Below, one piece after another: positions 42,515 to 51,362 of a stretch of 64,000 nt of DNA. Both the position numbers and the translations under genes were made by a program. Each line of letters starts with the position of its first letter. The stretch's first letter is position 1. The notes under the pieces were generated by a model. That model worked only from the letters and a program-made list of their open reading frames with translations. It did no database searches and had not been told where the DNA came from. This stretch comes from Chitinophaga pendula. GTDB taxonomy: Bacteria > Bacteroidota > Bacteroidia > Chitinophagales > Chitinophagaceae. The stretch lies in the NCBI RefSeq assembly GCF_020386615.1, contig NZ_CP077769.1:5456001-5520000 (forward strand), read 5' to 3'.

Positions 42515-43100
42515 ATTTACTGGCGGCATCGGTGGTCCCTAATTTCCGGACCTGTTGCAGCCATTGTTGGCGTTTGTTCTCCTTTGAGCCTCTTATGGGG
42601 CCTAATCCCAATGTGCGCACGGGTGTGATGCCACAGAATTCCAATGTCATTTTTTTAAGTTGGTGGAGGGCTGGTTTGCGGTAGTATAGCTTATAGAACC
42701 AGTCGGGGCTGTCGATGGTATAGATGATCCTGGCGGAGCGGCCGGTCAGTAGTTTGTCCCACCATACCGTGTTTTCGCGGTATTTGAAGGCGTATCCCGG
42801 GAGGAATGTGCGATCGAGGAATCCTTTGAGTAATGCGGGGAGGCTCCCCCACCAGACGGGATGTATCCATACGAGGTGGTTGGCCCATTTGATGAGTTCC
42901 TGCGCGCGGAGGAGGTCTGGTTCCAGTTCGGTCCGTTTGCGGTAGCCGTATTGGAGGTTAGGATTGAACTGCAGGTCTGCCAGTATGAGTTGTTGTACTT
43001 CGGCGCCAGCGCCGGAAGCTCCCTGAAGGTAAGCAGCTGCGAGGGCAGCGTTGAAGCTTTCTTTATCGGGATGGCCGTTGATGATGAGTATCTTTTTCAC
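42513..43100 (-). CDS. NAD(P)H-dependent flavodoxin-fold oxidoreductase
   Basis: This 195-residue FMN/FAD quinone reductase of the NQO1/KefF/MdaB-like family has the opening KKILIINGHPDKESFNAALAA, the WIHPVWWGSLPALLKGFLDR motif near residues 78-97 and the C-terminal LEFCGITPVRTLGLGPI. It starts at GTG. It probably reduces quinones or other electrophiles with NAD(P)H. A Crp/Fnr gene lies directly upstream, and a similar reductase is at 46949, so the region holds two reductases of this superfamily. Confidence 0.9.
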   Translation of the reverse strand: MKKILIINGHPDKESFNAALAAAYLQGASGAGAEVQQLILADLQFNPNLQYGYRKRTELEPDLLRAQELIKWANHLVWIHPVWWGSLPALLKGFLDRTFLPGYAFKYRENTVWWDKLLTGRSARIIYTIDSPDWFYKLYYRKPALHQLKKMTLEFCGITPVRTLGLGPIRGSKENKRQQWLQQVRKLGTTDAASK

Positions 43101-43152
43101 GCTGTAAAGTTGGCGGAATGGGCCATCAATTTATGTGACATTTGTCAAATAA

Positions 43153-43707
43153 TCATTTGATGCTGCGGATACGGCTCAACGTTTCGCGGCTGATGCCGAG
43201 GAAGGATGCGAGGTGTTGGAGGGGGATGTGCCGGATATATCGGTTATCTTTTTGCAATAGCTGTTCGTAGCGTTCTTTGGCGGAATATTTCTGGAAGGCG
43301 ACGATGCGTTGTTCCATTTCTACGTACATATTTTCGGCTACCTGGCGGCCGAGTTTTCCCCAGTTGGGGTATTTATCATAGAGGTATAGCAGGTCTGTTC
43401 TGCTGACGACCTGGAGTGTTGTATCGGTGAGGGCCTGGATGTTTTCGTCGGTGGGGCGTTGTGAGATAAAGCTGGAGAAGGCGCACATGATATCGCCTTC
43501 GAAGGTGATGCAGCTGGTCATTTCTTCGCCATCGTGGTTGTAATGGGAGCGCATGACGCCGGTGTGGATGAAGGCGATCTGGGAGGCTACTTTGCCTTCC
43601 TTGATCCAATATTCGTTCTTTTTGAGGTGGACGGTATGGAGGAAGGGGGTGATCAATTTTACCTCTTCCTGCCGGAGTATTTGTAATGATTCTATAAATT
43701 TTTCCAA
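43153..43707 (-). CDS. Crp/Fnr-family regulator
   Basis: This 184-residue protein has a cyclic-nucleotide-type beta-roll (about residues 20-130, including HTGVMRSHYNHDGEEMTSCITFEGD) and a C-terminal helix-turn-helix (PLQHLASFLGISRETLSRI, near 160-178). It starts at TTG; no in-frame ATG is near. The sensing part lacks the phosphate-binding Arg-Ser pattern of true cAMP proteins and is typical of short Bacteroidota Crp/Fnr proteins. It lies 52 bases upstream of the reductase and may regulate it. Confidence 0.88.
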   Translation of the reverse strand: MEKFIESLQILRQEEVKLITPFLHTVHLKKNEYWIKEGKVASQIAFIHTGVMRSHYNHDGEEMTSCITFEGDIMCAFSSFISQRPTDENIQALTDTTLQVVSRTDLLYLYDKYPNWGKLGRQVAENMYVEMEQRIVAFQKYSAKERYEQLLQKDNRYIRHIPLQHLASFLGISRETLSRIRSIK

Positions 43708-43911
43708 AACGGTTCTATTAGACGGGTATACTAAAAGCTATTGGCCTATCGTTTGAAGCTGTTAGCCAGCTGCAATTTACGGTGGTTTGTGGAGGAAACA
43801 GCGACTTATGCAGATTGGCGGGTTTTGTGGTTGGCCGGCGGGGTATAAAATGTGTCGGTGGTCGGGAAATATTGTATAATTTACGGACTGTTCAATTAAC
43901 TATATAACGAT

Positions 43912-45000
43912 ATGAAAAGGTTGATATTCCTGGTACTTTTTGTTATTCCGGTGGTGCTTCATGCCCAGAGTAAACTGACGCAGCAGCAGATCGAGGATTT
44001 TTCGGCCAGGGTTTCGCATCATTTTCAGTTGCCTACTGATCCTATTACGGAGTTCATTGCGGAGCAGCTGACGCGTACGGGTTCGGGCGGGTTGGATGTG
44101 GACAAGACGATGATGGAGTTGCAAAAAGATCCTGCGGCGCTGGATGCATCGTTGAAGTTCCTGTTCCAGTTCAGTGATTGTAACCGTCAGAAGTTGATTG
44201 CGAACCTGCGTTCGATGGACATCCAGTCTGGCAATGTATATCCTATCACGACGTATACTGTGAACAAGTATAAAGGAGATACGAAGGCTTTGCTGGAGGA
44301 GAAGCCCAGCATTGTGATCACTACCAAGCGTAAGCCACCGATGGTGTTGCCATCGGCTGGTGCTACCACGAGCAGTGCTACGGCTACTGTTACTACGACG
44401 AATGCAGACGGTAGGGCTACTACTGCCACGACGGCTGCGACTGCAGCCGGGAGCATTGCTGCCCAGCCGGTGGTTGCTACGGCGGAGACGCTGGACTGGG
44501 ATGTGCGTAAATTGTTCCAGTTGCGTGATCCGGCCCAGTTGAGTGCTATCTATGGTGCGGAGCATGTGGTGGCGCGTCAGGCTACGGATAAGGAAGGCAA
44601 TGAATTAGGCCAGGCATATTATGTATATCCGGATACGGATGATGAGATGCAGGTGATCTTTGACGGTGATAATGGTACGCAGCTGACCTTCAAAAATGAG
44701 CATAGCAAGTGGAAGTCGCCTTATGGTATTAAGGTGGGTGATCCTTTGGAGAAGATCATTAAGATCAACACCCGTGGTTTCCGGATGAATGCTTTTGAGT
44801 GGACGAAGGGCGGAGAGGTGACCAGTTGGGAGAAAGGTGCGATTGATGGCAAGGGGGTGCATGTGATCTTCCGGGCGTTGAACAGTGGTGATCCGAAATT
44901 ATATGACCAGGTAACGGGGGATAAAAAGATCAGTTCTGATCACCCGGCGTTGAAGAAGCTAGGTGTTGTGGTAGAGGAGGTTTCGTTCAAGAGCAATTAA
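43912..45000 (+). CDS. Secreted protein of unknown function with Thr/Ala-rich linker
   Basis: This 362-residue protein has a signal peptide ending HAQSK. The N-terminal part (to about residue 140) is helical and mixed; the middle (about 144-185) is a low-complexity Thr/Ala linker; the C-terminal domain from LDWDVRKLFQLRDPAQLSA contains YVYPDTDDEMQVIFDGD, SKWKSPYGIKVGDPLEKI and a following INTRGFRMNAFEW. This C-terminal unit is like a small secreted domain common in Bacteroidota that carries a YP-T-E, WKT-GI-GT and N-F-GF-W pattern, with no known function. It has its own promoter gap and an intrinsic terminator after it. Confidence 0.75.
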   Translation: MKRLIFLVLFVIPVVLHAQSKLTQQQIEDFSARVSHHFQLPTDPITEFIAEQLTRTGSGGLDVDKTMMELQKDPAALDASLKFLFQFSDCNRQKLIANLRSMDIQSGNVYPITTYTVNKYKGDTKALLEEKPSIVITTKRKPPMVLPSAGATTSSATATVTTTNADGRATTATTAATAAGSIAAQPVVATAETLDWDVRKLFQLRDPAQLSAIYGAEHVVARQATDKEGNELGQAYYVYPDTDDEMQVIFDGDNGTQLTFKNEHSKWKSPYGIKVGDPLEKIIKINTRGFRMNAFEWTKGGEVTSWEKGAIDGKGVHVIFRALNSGDPKLYDQVTGDKKISSDHPALKKLGVVVEEVSFKSN

Positions 45001-45026
45001 ACGATAGTTCCTATGGGGACAAAAAG

Positions 45027-45060
45027 GGCGGTATCAGTATAGCTGGTACCGCCTTTTTTT
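45027..45060. terminator. Intrinsic terminator after the Thr/Ala-linker protein
   Basis: GGCGGTA (45027-45033) pairs with TACCGCC (45047-45053) around a 13-base loop, followed by a T-run to 45060, with an A-run before the stem. It can serve both the rightward gene and the leftward NAT gene. Confidence 0.85.
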
Positions 45061-45078
45061 AATGTTATTTATGTTGTT

Positions 45079-45921
45079 TTATGCTTTGTTGGCGATGCGT
45101 TGCAATAGTTCTTCCAGGCGCGGGTGATCGGGAAGATCGATCTGGAAGGTGTCTGTCAGTATGGTTCTCAGTTCGTTTGCGGAGCGGATGGTATGTTTTT
45201 CCGTTGCGCCTTCTTTTCTATGAATGGACAGCTCGTTATTACGCAAGCCGTATCGGCCCTCTTTGAATGGTTTGGCGATGAAGAGATCGCGGATAAAATG
45301 TGAATTGGGATGGTGACAGAGAAACCAGCTGTACAGTTCGTAATCGACGAGTTCCTGTGGTTCGAGTGTGAAATGGTAGACGGGCTTCCATTCGTTTTTG
45401 ATGTTGACTTCCTGGGTATATACATTTCCATCGAGCCGGAGGCGGAATGCTTCGTGCGGTGTTTGTTGGTGCAGGTCGGGCTGCAGGAGCAGTGATTTGG
45501 TGAGTGTCATGCCACCGAAGCCGGTATCAGCGAGGTATCGTTGCCCATTGATGGTGACGAGGACGGCCATATGGGTACGCCAGGTAATGGCTCCGGGCGG
45601 TTGGTTCCAGACTACTCTTGCTGCCAAGCGGACGACGGGGAAGCCTATTTGTTCCAGTGCCTTGACGAAAAGGAGGTTGTGTTCGTAACAGTATCCCCCT
45701 CTCCTATGCTGTACCATCTTCTCGTGCAGGGAAGTGATATCGAGTTTCACTGGGATGTCGAGGAGCGGGTTGAGGTTTTCGAAGGGGATGGTGGTGGCGT
45801 GGAGGTACTGGATCTGGTCCAGGGTATCCAATGTGGGTGTGTGTGGGCCTTTGTAGCCTATTTTGTCTAAATAGGCCTGCAGGTCAGGTTGGCTGGTGGG
45901 TTGATCCGTTAACGAGGTCAT
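45079..45921 (-). CDS. nat: Arylamine N-acetyltransferase
   Basis: This 280-residue cytoplasmic enzyme transfers acetyl groups from acetyl-CoA to arylamines or hydrazines. The catalytic triad is visible: Cys78 in RRGGYCYEHN, His117 in WRTHMAVLV and Asp132 in YLADTGFGG. The domain order and length are normal for NAT. It is divergent from nothing here; the LysR gene is directly upstream on the same strand by 35 bases, so the two may be co-transcribed. It is most likely a xenobiotic-inactivating enzyme. Confidence 0.93.
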   Translation of the reverse strand: MTSLTDQPTSQPDLQAYLDKIGYKGPHTPTLDTLDQIQYLHATTIPFENLNPLLDIPVKLDITSLHEKMVQHRRGGYCYEHNLLFVKALEQIGFPVVRLAARVVWNQPPGAITWRTHMAVLVTINGQRYLADTGFGGMTLTKSLLLQPDLHQQTPHEAFRLRLDGNVYTQEVNIKNEWKPVYHFTLEPQELVDYELYSWFLCHHPNSHFIRDLFIAKPFKEGRYGLRNNELSIHRKEGATEKHTIRSANELRTILTDTFQIDLPDHPRLEELLQRIANKA

Positions 45922-45956
45922 TGTATTTGTTTTGGGTATTTATGGCAAGGTAGGCA

Positions 45957-46853
45957 TTAGGCCATTTCTTTGACGAAGAAATCCTGGAGGATCTTTATTT
46001 CTTCGGTGTACATGGTCTTTTTGCGCATGGCGAAATAGAGTGTATTGACGATGGGATCGTTGCCGGTCCAGAGTAGTTTGATATTACCGCTATCGAGTTC
46101 TTTTTTGGACAGGAAGTCGGGTATGATGGCGATACCTGTCTGCCCGCTGAGGCAGCGGATGATGGAGCTCATATTGGGCACTATGAAGTTGGGTTTGAAA
46201 TCCGGTCTTTTACCGAAGTTCTGGTGCCAGAATCGGCGGAGGTGTTCCATGTCGCCGGTGGTACCGTACCAGGTTTGTTGTTTGAGCCAGTCCAGGGCGG
46301 CTTCGAGGTCGTTATTTTTTATCATTTTCTCGAAGGGTTTTGACGCGGTGTTTTTGCCTGCGATCAGTACGATCATTTCTTTTGAGAAAGGCTGGTAGTC
46401 GATATTCTTGTATTCTCCTTTCTGAGGGGTGATGATGAGATCGAGTACGCCGCTGTCGAGGTCGGCCAGCATTTCTGGATATTCTCCGAATTTGATGATG
46501 ACGTTAAAGGGCAGTTTGGGCAGGTATGATTCCAAGGTGAACTGGAATGTTTCGAAGCACATGCCGATGCTAATGGTAGGTTTATCTTTTTCTGCGCTTT
46601 TATGGAAGTGCTGTTCTGCGGCTTCCAGTTTGAACAATGCTTCTGCGACATAGTTGTATAATACTTTTCCTCTTTCTGTAGCGACCATTTTGCGTGAGGT
46701 GCGATCGAACAGTTTGTATCCTACGTATGCTTCCAGTGAATTGAGGTGGAGGCTTACGCCAGGTTGGGATACGTATAAGGTATCGGCGGCACCGGTGAGG
46801 GTACCTGTTTCGTAGATGGCTTTAAATGTTCTGAACCATTCCAGATTGACCAT
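45957..46853 (-). CDS. LysR-family transcriptional regulator
   Basis: This 298-residue regulator has the LysR winged helix-turn-helix in residues 1-60 (LEWFRTFKAIYETGTLTGAA and YVSQPGVSLHLNSLEAYVG) and a two-lobe effector domain. It is divergent from the MdaB-type reductase at 46949 across a 95-base gap holding a good promoter and an AT-rich palindrome, the classic arrangement for a LysR regulator and its target. It is likely to activate the reductase under quinone or redox stress. Confidence 0.93.
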   Translation of the reverse strand: MVNLEWFRTFKAIYETGTLTGAADTLYVSQPGVSLHLNSLEAYVGYKLFDRTSRKMVATERGKVLYNYVAEALFKLEAAEQHFHKSAEKDKPTISIGMCFETFQFTLESYLPKLPFNVIIKFGEYPEMLADLDSGVLDLIITPQKGEYKNIDYQPFSKEMIVLIAGKNTASKPFEKMIKNNDLEAALDWLKQQTWYGTTGDMEHLRRFWHQNFGKRPDFKPNFIVPNMSSIIRCLSGQTGIAIIPDFLSKKELDSGNIKLLWTGNDPIVNTLYFAMRKKTMYTEEIKILQDFFVKEMA

Positions 46854-46888
46854 AACTATCAGAATTATGATGCAAAGGTATTACTTAT

Positions 46889-46924
46889 ATAATTATTATG
46901 AGACTTTGAGTTAGGGTACTTTTG
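46889..46924 (+). promoter_or_regulatory. LysR-mdaB intergenic promoter
   Basis: TACTTTTG at 46917-46924 is a full match to the Bacteroidota -7 element TAnnTTTG, 24 bases before the ATG at 46949; the -33 position reads TATT, a partial match. ATAATTAT at 46889-46896 is a palindrome that could be part of a LysR site. The promoter would drive the MdaB-like gene. Confidence 0.5.
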
Positions 46925-46948
46925 TGCTATCAAAAACGAAATACAAAC

Positions 46949-47590
46949 ATGAAAAACATATTTGTGATCAATGGCGGGCAGGTCTTCGGGCATTCAGGCG
47001 GTCGTTTTAACGCGACGATCACGGGGATAACGCTCGCATTTTTCCGGGAGCATGCTGGGTTTAATGTACAGGTGACAAATATCAATGATCCTTACGATCC
47101 GCAGGTGGAGGTAGCGAAGTTTGTGTGGGCGGATGTGGTGATCTATCATACGCCGGTATGGTGGTTCCAGTTGCCACACGGGTTCAAGCAGTATATTGAC
47201 CTGGTATTTACGGCAGGTCATGCGCGTGGTATTTATATGAGTGATGGGCGTAAGGCAGAGGACCCTACGGTGAATTATGGTACCGGGGGGATGCTGCACG
47301 GCAGGCAATATATGCTGACGACGTCCTGGAATGCGCCGAAGGAAGCGTTCACGTTGCCAGGGGAGTTTTTCAAACAGACCACTGTGGATGACGGGCCGAT
47401 GTTTAGTTTTCACCGGATGAACGCCTTTGTGGGGTTACAACCGTTACCCACGCTTCATTTTCATGACGTCGAGAAAAATGCGCAGATCGGTCAGGATATT
47501 GATCGTTACAAAGCGCATCTGGCGAAGGTGTTTTTAAAAGCCGGTTGTGAGGCAGCGGCACAACATCAACAACAACATCAATTAGTATAA
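46949..47590 (+). CDS. mdaB: MdaB-like NAD(P)H quinone reductase
   Basis: This 213-residue flavodoxin-fold reductase, set to start at ATG 46949, opens MKNIFVINGGQVFGHSGGRFN and has YHTPVWWFQLPHGFKQYIDLVF near residues 69-90, a strong match to MdaB (modulator of drug activity B). MdaB reduces quinones by two electrons. The divergent LysR gene is its probable regulator. The C-terminus is Gln/His-rich (AAQHQQQHQLV), an extension I do not associate with the family. Confidence 0.9.
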   Translation: MKNIFVINGGQVFGHSGGRFNATITGITLAFFREHAGFNVQVTNINDPYDPQVEVAKFVWADVVIYHTPVWWFQLPHGFKQYIDLVFTAGHARGIYMSDGRKAEDPTVNYGTGGMLHGRQYMLTTSWNAPKEAFTLPGEFFKQTTVDDGPMFSFHRMNAFVGLQPLPTLHFHDVEKNAQIGQDIDRYKAHLAKVFLKAGCEAAAQHQQQHQLV

Positions 47591-47640
47591 AAATGGCATA
47601 CAGATAATTAGGCAAGACTTCGCTAGAGCTACCATTATCT

Positions 47641-48033
47641 ATGGTGCATCTGCTATCGGCGAGAACACTACTTGTATTATCATTTCTGTTGATTGCCAGT
47701 GCAGGGTATTTGTGCGGGCAATCGAAAGAGAAGTGCCGGTATATTAAGACAGCAGCAGGCTACTTAATGTTATTGCTGCAGGGTGCCGATCTATTTTCCC
47801 AGCTGGAGGGATTTGCCCATCAGGAGCAGATCCCTTCAGCTAATTTTATCCCTATATGCACACGGCATGGTTACGGATAGAAACTTCCAGGCCTTTGGCG
47901 GCCATTGTTAGGAGCGACTGTGGAGACTGGCTCTGTGGAGATTGTGATCACGGTACATCCACAGCGGTTAGAGCCGGTATTTGAGGAGCAGTTGGGGGCT
48001 ACTGTACTTAGCCTGGAGGCTGGGCTTCAGTAA
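47641..48033 (+). pseudogene. Possible decayed gene with in-frame TAG
   Basis: A 79-codon frame (47641-47880) opens with a signal-like MVHLLSARTLLVLSFLL and ends at TAG 47878-47880. The same frame then stays open for 50 more codons to TAA 48031-48033, reading with a VEIVITVHPQRLEPVFEEQL stretch that looks protein-like. The remaining gap has no other gene. A nonsense mutation in a former secreted protein would fit, but the assignment rests only on frame continuity and I do not recognise the product. Confidence 0.3.
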
Positions 48034-48037
48034 GGTT

Positions 48038-48787
48038 TTATGGTTCGGGAGATAGCAGCTCGCGTATGATGTGTTTGTAGTTTTTACCCAAGGGAAGTTC
48101 TTTCCCATTTTTGAGGCATATGTTATTTCCCTCTATATAGTCCACATAGTGTTTGTTGAGAATAAAGGATTTGTGGATGCGTACGAAAGTATCTGCGGGT
48201 AGTTGTTCTTCGAAGCTGCTTAGTGTTCTTGCTGTCAGCAGGAAACGTTGTTCTTCCCATACTTTTACATAGTTACCCAGGCTTTCGAGATAGTATATCT
48301 GATCCAGTTTGAGTTGAATAAATTTCTTATCTGCTTTGATATATATCTGGGCGGATTCTGCTGTTTGTGTTGTTGGGGGCGGTAATGTAGCTGCCGGTGC
48401 GGCGGCGGGCGATGTGGTCTGTTGTCTCAGGGTGTAAGTTGCGAGTGCGCGATTAGCTGCTTTGAGGAAACGGTCGAAGCGAAAGGGTTTCAGCAGGTAG
48501 TCGCATACGTCGAGGTCGAAACTTTCCAACGCATATTCCTGGTAGGCGGAGGTGATGATGACCAATGGCTTTTGTTGTAATGTTCTGAGGAAGTCCAGTC
48601 CATTGAGGCGAGGCATGCGGATGTCGAGGAATAGCAGGTCTACGGGTTGTTTGCTGAGGAACTCCATTGCCTCTGTTGCCCTGTAACACTGTCCTACTAC
48701 CTGCAAGAAGGGAACATCCGTGATATATTTCAGGATGATATCGTGAGCGAGGGGTTCATCATCTACTATGAGGCAGCGCATACTCAT
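48038..48787 (-). CDS. LytTR-type response regulator
   Basis: This 249-residue regulator has a receiver domain with Asp55 (LLFLDIRMPR) and a C-terminal LytTR DNA-binding domain from about residue 145 (IYIKADKKFIQLKLDQIYYLESLGNYV). It overlaps the start of the sensor kinase at 48784 by 4 bases, typical of a coupled two-component pair. A Gln/Thr/Pro-rich linker joins the domains. It lies upstream of and divergent from the ABC operon. Confidence 0.94.
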   Translation of the reverse strand: MSMRCLIVDDEPLAHDIILKYITDVPFLQVVGQCYRATEAMEFLSKQPVDLLFLDIRMPRLNGLDFLRTLQQKPLVIITSAYQEYALESFDLDVCDYLLKPFRFDRFLKAANRALATYTLRQQTTSPAAAPAATLPPPTTQTAESAQIYIKADKKFIQLKLDQIYYLESLGNYVKVWEEQRFLLTARTLSSFEEQLPADTFVRIHKSFILNKHYVDYIEGNNICLKNGKELPLGKNYKHIIRELLSPEP

Positions 48788-50265
48788 GTGAGGTCCAGTT
48801 GCAAAGTTGCTTTAAAAATATGATTTTCTGATGAGGTGTACAGGGTATGTTTTCCCGGATACAGGAGTGACAGGCGTTTTTGCAGATTTGTCAGCCCGAT
48901 GCCCGGCGGTTTTTCATTCGGTTGTTCAAAGGAGTTGATGCAACTAAAATACAATTGTGTGGCGGTACAGTTTAATATCAGTTCGAGGGTGGCTGTATCT
49001 TCTGCCGGTTCTATGCCATGTTTAAAAGCATTTTCCACCAGTACGATCAATAACATGGGCGGTATCACCTGTTCTACGTTGGTGATATCCTTTTTAAACT
49101 GCCCTTGCAGGGGCTTTCTCAACCTTATCTGCTGTAGTTCCATATAGTCTTCTATGTACTTTATTTCTTCCTGTATGGAGACACCTGGTTCCTGTCCTTT
49201 GTAAATAACGTAGCGCATCAGTTCGGACAGGTGGAGGATGCTCTCTGGTGTTTTTCCGGACTGATGCAAGCTAAGGGCGTAGAGGTTGTTGAGGGTATTA
49301 AAAAAGAAGTGTGGATTCAGTTGTTGTTTTAGTAGTCCCAGTTCTGTTTCTGCTTTATCTTTTTCCAGCGATGCGATGTGGGAGTGTTGCCTGCCGAGTT
49401 GTATGGCCAGTACGATGGGGAGGCTGATGGCGACGATGGTGGCGGCGGCGAATCCATTCTCTGCTTTGAACGGGTTGGCGGAGAATATGGGCCCCAGCAG
49501 TTGTGTGATAGGCAATGCATTCAGCAAAGCGGCCAGCAGCGGATAACAGCAGCCGATTACGGTAAGGGTACACAGGATGTATGCCAGTATGCCTTTGTTC
49601 TTCAGCACTTTTGCTACCAGCAGGTGGCTGTTAATGTAGAAGAAAAAATAGCCACAGAGGTACATCAGGAAATACTGAGCGGCGAATCCCAGGAAGGTGC
49701 CAAAGTGGGTAATGATCATGTGGAGGTCGAACTCCCCTCCTACTAACAGGTTACCGCTGCTGTTGTAGTATCGGGGTTTGCCTATACTGGATATAGTGAA
49801 GATACCCAATATAATACTGATCAGGGCGATGCTGAGCAGGATTGCCTTTTCGAGGTTGAATGACTGCAGCCACCGGTGTTGGCGGCCACGGCCACGTATA
49901 TAGTGACTGAGTTGCAGGGCGACTTCTATTACGAACGCCCATATGGCACCTCCAAAGATCATTTCTTTGCTATCTCCTTCTCCAACCAGTCCATTACCTA
50001 TTGTGGCCGTAAGAGGCAACAGTAGTCCGAATGTAATCAGCCAGCACAAGGCATAGCGCCATGTTGGCCAGGTGTTTCTCCACTGTTCGCTGAAGCAGGA
50101 GAATACCAGGACGGGACTTAGTACGACGGCCATTGTCAGGATGCCAGTGCTGTAGTAATGCCAGACATCTACCTGCTGTTCCCAGGTGTTAACAATGGCG
50201 CACCATATGAGTAAGCCCAGGTATATCCAGGTATAATGCAGTTTATATATCCATTTTTCCATCAT
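48784..50265 (-). CDS. LytS-type sensor histidine kinase
   Basis: This 493-residue membrane kinase has about eight membrane helices in its first 290 residues and then the His_kinase domain of the LytS/YehU class: LLKQQLNPHFFFNTLNNLYAL holds the phosphorylated His, followed by VENAFKHGI and the ATP-binding GIGLTNLQKRL. The membrane part is sensor-like but of unknown ligand. It overlaps the response regulator by 4 bases. The ABC transporter genes run away from it across a 197-base gap. Confidence 0.93.
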   Translation of the reverse strand: MMEKWIYKLHYTWIYLGLLIWCAIVNTWEQQVDVWHYYSTGILTMAVVLSPVLVFSCFSEQWRNTWPTWRYALCWLITFGLLLPLTATIGNGLVGEGDSKEMIFGGAIWAFVIEVALQLSHYIRGRGRQHRWLQSFNLEKAILLSIALISIILGIFTISSIGKPRYYNSSGNLLVGGEFDLHMIITHFGTFLGFAAQYFLMYLCGYFFFYINSHLLVAKVLKNKGILAYILCTLTVIGCCYPLLAALLNALPITQLLGPIFSANPFKAENGFAAATIVAISLPIVLAIQLGRQHSHIASLEKDKAETELGLLKQQLNPHFFFNTLNNLYALSLHQSGKTPESILHLSELMRYVIYKGQEPGVSIQEEIKYIEDYMELQQIRLRKPLQGQFKKDITNVEQVIPPMLLIVLVENAFKHGIEPAEDTATLELILNCTATQLYFSCINSFEQPNEKPPGIGLTNLQKRLSLLYPGKHTLYTSSENHIFKATLQLDLT

Positions 50266-50462
50266 GCTGTAGGATGTAAAGGAATATTGATTCTATGCTT
50301 CCAGCAAATTTTAATGATGAAAGTGTGGAATTTGATGATGTAGGTAAATCTTTCCGGTTACGGGCATAAATGGTACGTTGATCACGGAAGCGATGTATTT
50401 CCTCAAGTATAGTTGAACACGCTGATGGCTGCCCATAATTTGGCGGTATTAAATCGAAGTTC

Positions 50463-51362
50463 ATGTACAGACTACACATCCATCAACTTAGCAAAAGCTA
50501 TGTCCGCGGGACGAAAGCGCTGGATAATGTGTCGCTCTCTATACCTAATGGTATGTTTGGTTTGCTGGGGCCTAACGGTGCTGGTAAATCTACTTTAATG
50601 CGTACGTTGGCGACGCTTCAGCCACCTGACAGCGGGCAGGTATTGTTTGACGGGCAGGACATTACGTTGCAACCCTCTTTTTTACGCCGGCAGCTGGGTT
50701 ATTTACCACAGGATTTTGGTGTATATCCGAAGATCTCTGCATTTGATCTGCTGGATCATTTTGCTACGCTGAAAGGTATTATTCACCGTCAGGAGCGTAA
50801 GGAGCAGGTATTGGCGCTTTTACACCAGACGAATCTTTACCAGGTACGTAAGCAGGCAGTCAGTACCTTTTCCGGCGGTATGCGGCAGCGATTTGGTATT
50901 GCGCAGGCATTACTCGGTAATCCTCAGCTGGTGATTGCTGACGAGCCGACGGCGGGGCTTGATCCGCAGGAGCGGAACCGCTTTCACGACCTGCTTTGTG
51001 AGATCGGGGAGCAGGTGGTGGTTTTGTTGTCGACGCACATTGTAGAGGATGTAAAGGATCTTTGTCCGCGGATGGCGGTGATGGCCTCGGGGAAGGTGTT
51101 ACTACAAGGTGGACCCTCGGAGCTGACTGCTGCGCTGACAGGGTTGGTATGGCATAAGACGATATTGAGAGCGGATCTGCCGGATTACCAGGCAGCACTC
51201 AATGTGATCTCCACCCGTATGCAGGCCGGTCAGTTGCAGGTGCATGTGCTGTCTGCTGATTGTCCGGGTGCAGGTTTTACGCCCTTTACGCCAGGTTTGG
51301 AGGAGGTTTATTTTTCGGCATTATTTGGGACGCAACGTTCCGGAAAGGAGGCGAGGTTATGA
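50463..51362 (+). CDS. ABC transporter ATP-binding protein
   Basis: This 299-residue ATPase has Walker A (GPNGAGKSTLMRTL, near residues 37-50), the signature TFSGGMRQRFGIAQALL, Walker B (LVIADEPTAGLDP) and the H-loop STHIVEDV. It pairs with the permease/peptidase fusion directly after it; the stop and start overlap (ATGA). It probably drives export or membrane turnover of an unknown substrate and is flanked by two-component systems on both sides. Confidence 0.95.
   Translation: MYRLHIHQLSKSYVRGTKALDNVSLSIPNGMFGLLGPNGAGKSTLMRTLATLQPPDSGQVLFDGQDITLQPSFLRRQLGYLPQDFGVYPKISAFDLLDHFATLKGIIHRQERKEQVLALLHQTNLYQVRKQAVSTFSGGMRQRFGIAQALLGNPQLVIADEPTAGLDPQERNRFHDLLCEIGEQVVVLLSTHIVEDVKDLCPRMAVMASGKVLLQGGPSELTAALTGLVWHKTILRADLPDYQAALNVISTRMQAGQLQVHVLSADCPGAGFTPFTPGLEEVYFSALFGTQRSGKEARL

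Noticed and set aside
43900..44565. 221-residue minus-strand frame
   Set aside because: It is antisense to the secreted Thr/Ala-linker protein; the Arg/Ser/Thr-rich translation is a shadow of the repetitive linker.
47878..47880. Readthrough TAG as pyrrolysine or programmed recoding
   Set aside because: Nothing in the window supports special decoding, and decay is simpler.
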